In this document: in pieces, positions 19,951 through 22,708 of the stretch
Layout of the letters: every line of letters starts with the position of its first letter
How positions within the stretch are numbered: position 1 is the stretch's first letter
From: Glomus cerebriforme
Taxonomy: Eukaryota > Glomeromycota > Glomeromycetes > Glomerales > Glomeraceae
Assembly: GCA_003550305.1 (NCBI GenBank)
Contig: QKYT01000016.1
Span: 1-22,708, forward strand
Reading direction: 5' to 3'
DNA: 22,708 bases
Position numbers and translations under genes: made by a program
The notes under the pieces: model-generated
Told to the model about the DNA's origin: nothing
Seen by the model: only the letters and a program-made list of their open reading frames with translations
The model's database searches: none

Positions 19951-20592
19951 AATAAATACAGTTGATAATCACAAATTTTAAGAATAATTCATCTGTAGTG
20001 TATGCATACATTTATGTTGTGTTCATATCATTTGTACTAAAATAGAATACGGAGGCAATGATTATATCATTTGAGTTTCGAAATTTCCAATTTATATAAT
20101 TTTAAAAAACTTTAAACATAAAAGCAAAGTCCGTTAAATAATTTTTCCAAACAGAAATATAATACTTTAAAAGGATATAACGGACAAATGGTTTCGAATC
20201 CTTAACAACTTCATGCTTTGTTTGTTTTCTTATGTTACATCAGCATCAATTCAAGCTTATTTAGGAAAGGAAAAAATCTCTTTTTTGTAAGACTTTCTAT
20301 TCGATTATCATTACATTACATTAACGATTATTTAATACCCTTAAGGGCTCGTGGTAGTACTTAGATTTTTTTTTTTATATATAAAAACTGTTACAATAAA
20401 TAAATTATTTTTTTTTTCCTTTAATTCACCGTCTCTTGCCGGATGTTGAGTTTTGAGTTGTTAAACCTATTTTTTTAAACCTTGCGACTTAAAAAAAAAA
20501 AAGTTTTCCATTTTCGCTGTGACGAATTTAGGATCACGCAAAAATAATCCTATTATTATTTATTATTTCATGTCGCCTTGAGGGGAAAAAAA
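19951..20592. other. Intergenic region, dioxygenase to 7TM gene
   Basis: This stretch holds the dioxygenase 3' end and the promoter and leader of the next gene. A 10-bp palindrome CCCTTAAGGG lies at 20338-20347, and poly-pyrimidine tracts lie at about 20368-20378 and 20407-20422. No coding frame or RNA gene was found. Confidence 0.5.
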
Positions 20593-22415
20593 ATGTCAAC
20601 CTTCAGCGACACAAGCTACCTTGGTAAAAAAAAAAAAAAAATAATAATTTTAACTTTGATGATCAGATTATTTATTAAATATTTAAAAATTAACTTAATT
20701 TAACCGTTCACTTTGCCTTTATTATAACAAACAGCAAGAATATGTTACGTTCCATTCGTCTTAGTTTGGTGAGTTATTAATTTTATTAATTTCATTCAAG
20801 AAAAAAAAAAATTTTATATTAACGTAAGGATGAACTCATCGTTTATTAGGATGATTATTCGAATAAGGCAAACAAGTCGCTGGGAAACTTTTTCTTTTCT
20901 ACGTTTAGTTCGACTTGAGCCTCGTTCCCTATTCACCTATACATTCCTATTAGCTTTACTTGTTCAATTTGCGCATGATGTTCTATTGTATTCTATTAAA
21001 ATTAATGAAGGATACGATACTGAACCAATGATAGTTGAAAAGCCGGAATTGAAATGGTCTCCGAAAGATTTGAGGCTAAATAATATTTCTACTTATTTAG
21101 ATTCAATTTGGATGAGTTTCACCATGTAAGCTAATAAAATACTTTCATTTGTACTTTCTTGCTTTATTTGGCTCGTGTCACATTAATTAAATTAACGTGG
21201 TACGACAAATAAATTAATTACTGCGACGTTAAATTAAATGATCATCCATTATTATTAGATCAAGCTTGTTTACGTTGCAGATTTTTTGGAGTCATATCAT
21301 GGAACAAATGTCCAGGAGACAATATACTGGCGCATGGGAATATTGGATATGTTTAATATTAGCCATTTTATTATTACCAATGTAAGCTGAATATTTTGTT
21401 TTATAACTTCTTTCATTTTTTTTTTTGCTACGCCTTTGAAACAAAATCTAATTTTCTTTTCGTTTCATTACATAGCTTTCCAATTCTTGTTTATCTTCTT
21501 GATGCCTTATTTGCAAATCCTAAATATAAAGAAAATATTCCACAACTTTTAGCAGGTGGAATTGCATTAATATTGTGTATTATTGGTGGATTACGAGTAC
21601 ATTTTGGAATCGGAAGATTATTAAAATTAAATTCTCGACCTATATTACAAAATATGGAAAAATTAAAATATTTTCAAGATTTAAATTTATGGCTTAGTTT
21701 TGCACTTTTTATATGGTCAACAAGTTATATAATAATAAGTGTAGATGGAATATTACCCATAATCAATATGACGAGATTTATAAGTGATTTATTAATTACT
21801 CACGCAAATTTTGGTGGATTCATATTTTATATTTGTATGATATCAATTTTTAATCCGGATTTTTCAATTACACAAAAACAAAGAGCCATTTCTACACCAT
21901 TTGATGTAACAAAAACAGATAGTAGTATTAATATATCAGAAATATTAGGACCAGATATAATTGACGCACAAATCAAAGTTGAAACGAGTCAAGATGTTAA
22001 GATTGAACATGCATACATAAATCCATCTTATAGACCATATTCTATAACACCACCTGTAACTCCAAATTCAACTAAAAATGTATTATTAACTCCCATGCCA
22101 TCACCCTCTTCAACTTTTGCTGTGAATCTTAATCGAAATCAACATAGATTATCTCCTTTACATCAAAGTTGGCAACAAGGTCAAAGTATAAGTGATGTTT
22201 CAAGTCAACAAACCTTAGATAATGATCAAGCTATTTTAACGGAACATGTTGATAGATATGATGATGAATCTACGCAACATGATACTTTAAACGGATCTCT
22301 GGAAAATTATAATAATATTTATCATAATAATCCTATAAAGAGGATACCTTCACAGAACAATAATAGAAATATATCTCCAAAAGATTCAATGTATGATCGT
22401 AGTAATTCCGTGTAA
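20593..22415 (+). CDS. Seven-helix membrane protein with long polar C-tail
   Basis: Five exons give 467 residues in frame: 20593-20623, 20735-20768, 20850-21125, 21259-21381, 21476-22415. I chose the ATG at 20593 because this splice path alone keeps all five exons in frame; the ATG at 20743 runs into a stop. Predicted helices lie at about 9-27, 49-71, 104-124, 143-167, 179-198, 226-247 and 256-279. The loop after helix 1 (RIRQTSRWETFSFLRLVR), that after helix 3 (SRRQ) and that after helix 5 (about 195-222, Arg/Lys-rich) are basic, so the positive-inside rule places the N-terminus outside and the ~183-residue Ser/Thr/Asn/Gln-rich tail inside. This is the layout of a G-protein-coupled receptor, but I recognise no receptor family motif. 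A transporter or scaffold is equally possible. An alternative acceptor at 20829 would add seven residues in frame. Confidence 0.8.
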
Positions 22416-22708
22416 AAATTAGCAATTTTTATAATTATGTATTTTTTTTTTATAGATATTGTCAATTTTTTTTTTTTGTAGTTTTTTTTTATTAATTTAT
22501 TTTGATTTATTTTCTTTGTGGATATTTAATTTTTTTTATTTTATTTAAACTTGAAGCAAATTATTTAACATAATGTTGAAATTGGAAGGACAGTAAATTT
22601 TAAACAAATAATTCATTCAATCACAAACATTCTTTATATACCAAATTAAAAATAGATTTTTTTTTAATACCTATAAGTATAACTATATTTATTCCCTCAT
22701 ACTCTCGG
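22416..22708. other. 3' flank of the 7TM gene
   Basis: T-rich 3' sequence after the stop codon. No further gene starts before the window edge. Confidence 0.5.

Noticed and set aside
20160..20210. tRNA B-box-like string (GGTTTCGAATCC)
   Set aside because: It has one extra base compared with the B-box, and no A-box, acceptor stem or anticodon arm can be built around it.
20743..20769. Start codon at 20743 for the seven-helix gene
   Set aside because: Splicing from it in phase leads into a frame that stops soon after 20850, and its direct reading stops after about 12 codons. The ATG at 20593 keeps all five exons open.
21281..21353. Exon of the seven-helix gene beginning after the CAG at 21278-21280
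   Set aside because: With the phase left by the preceding exon this reads to a stop at about 21352. The acceptor at 21257-21258 restores the hydrophobic frame through the next donor.

Overview
The window reads as nuclear DNA of a filamentous fungus. It is very AT-rich, and its genes are cut by many short GT-AG introns (about 58-90 nt in the genes measured). Gene content and style (a fused pantothenate kinase/DUF89 protein, an Argonaute, a DOPA-dioxygenase-family protein, a PX protein, a DUF2415-type WD40 protein) fit an early-diverging fungus. An arbuscular mycorrhizal fungus such as Rhizophagus is my best guess, but that is inference from style, not a database match. Seven protein-coding genes could be spliced by hand into uninterrupted reading frames from start codon to stop codon.

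Layout. Bases 1-3456 hold no recognisable gene. The left part (191-1290) is bounded by a nearly perfect inverted repeat of about 48 bp, and inside it sits an apparent retroposed mRNA fragment (271-710, minus strand) with a poly(A) tract, an AATAAA signal and a 14-18 bp target-site duplication. On the minus strand, 3457-6631 encodes an 803-residue type II pantothenate kinase fused to a DUF89 phosphatase. A 559-bp divergent promoter region separates it from a plus-strand PX-domain protein (7191-8994). Converging on that gene is a minus-strand 914-residue WD40/DUF2415 protein (9561-12955) that carries seven in-register RNA polymerase II CTD-like heptads. Upstream of it on the same strand is an 847-residue Argonaute (13605-17256). 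The Argonaute gene diverges from a small plus-strand gene for a 120-residue PH-like protein (17965-18649). A DOPA 4,5-dioxygenase-family gene (19289-19950) and a gene for a seven-helix membrane protein with a long polar tail (20593-22415) follow on the plus strand. A strong 68-nt foldback lies between the PH-like and dioxygenase genes.

Functions. The genes do not form an obvious pathway cluster. They cover coenzyme A synthesis (kinase plus phosphatase), phosphoinositide membrane binding (PX), small-RNA silencing (Argonaute), extradiol-type oxygenase chemistry, and perhaps membrane signalling (7TM). The observations most worth a second look are the CTD-like heptads in the WD40 protein, an aspartate at the glutamate-finger position of Argonaute, the retained kinase catalytic residues in the PANK/DUF89 fusion, the nested mobile elements at the left end, and the GPCR-like topology of the last gene.
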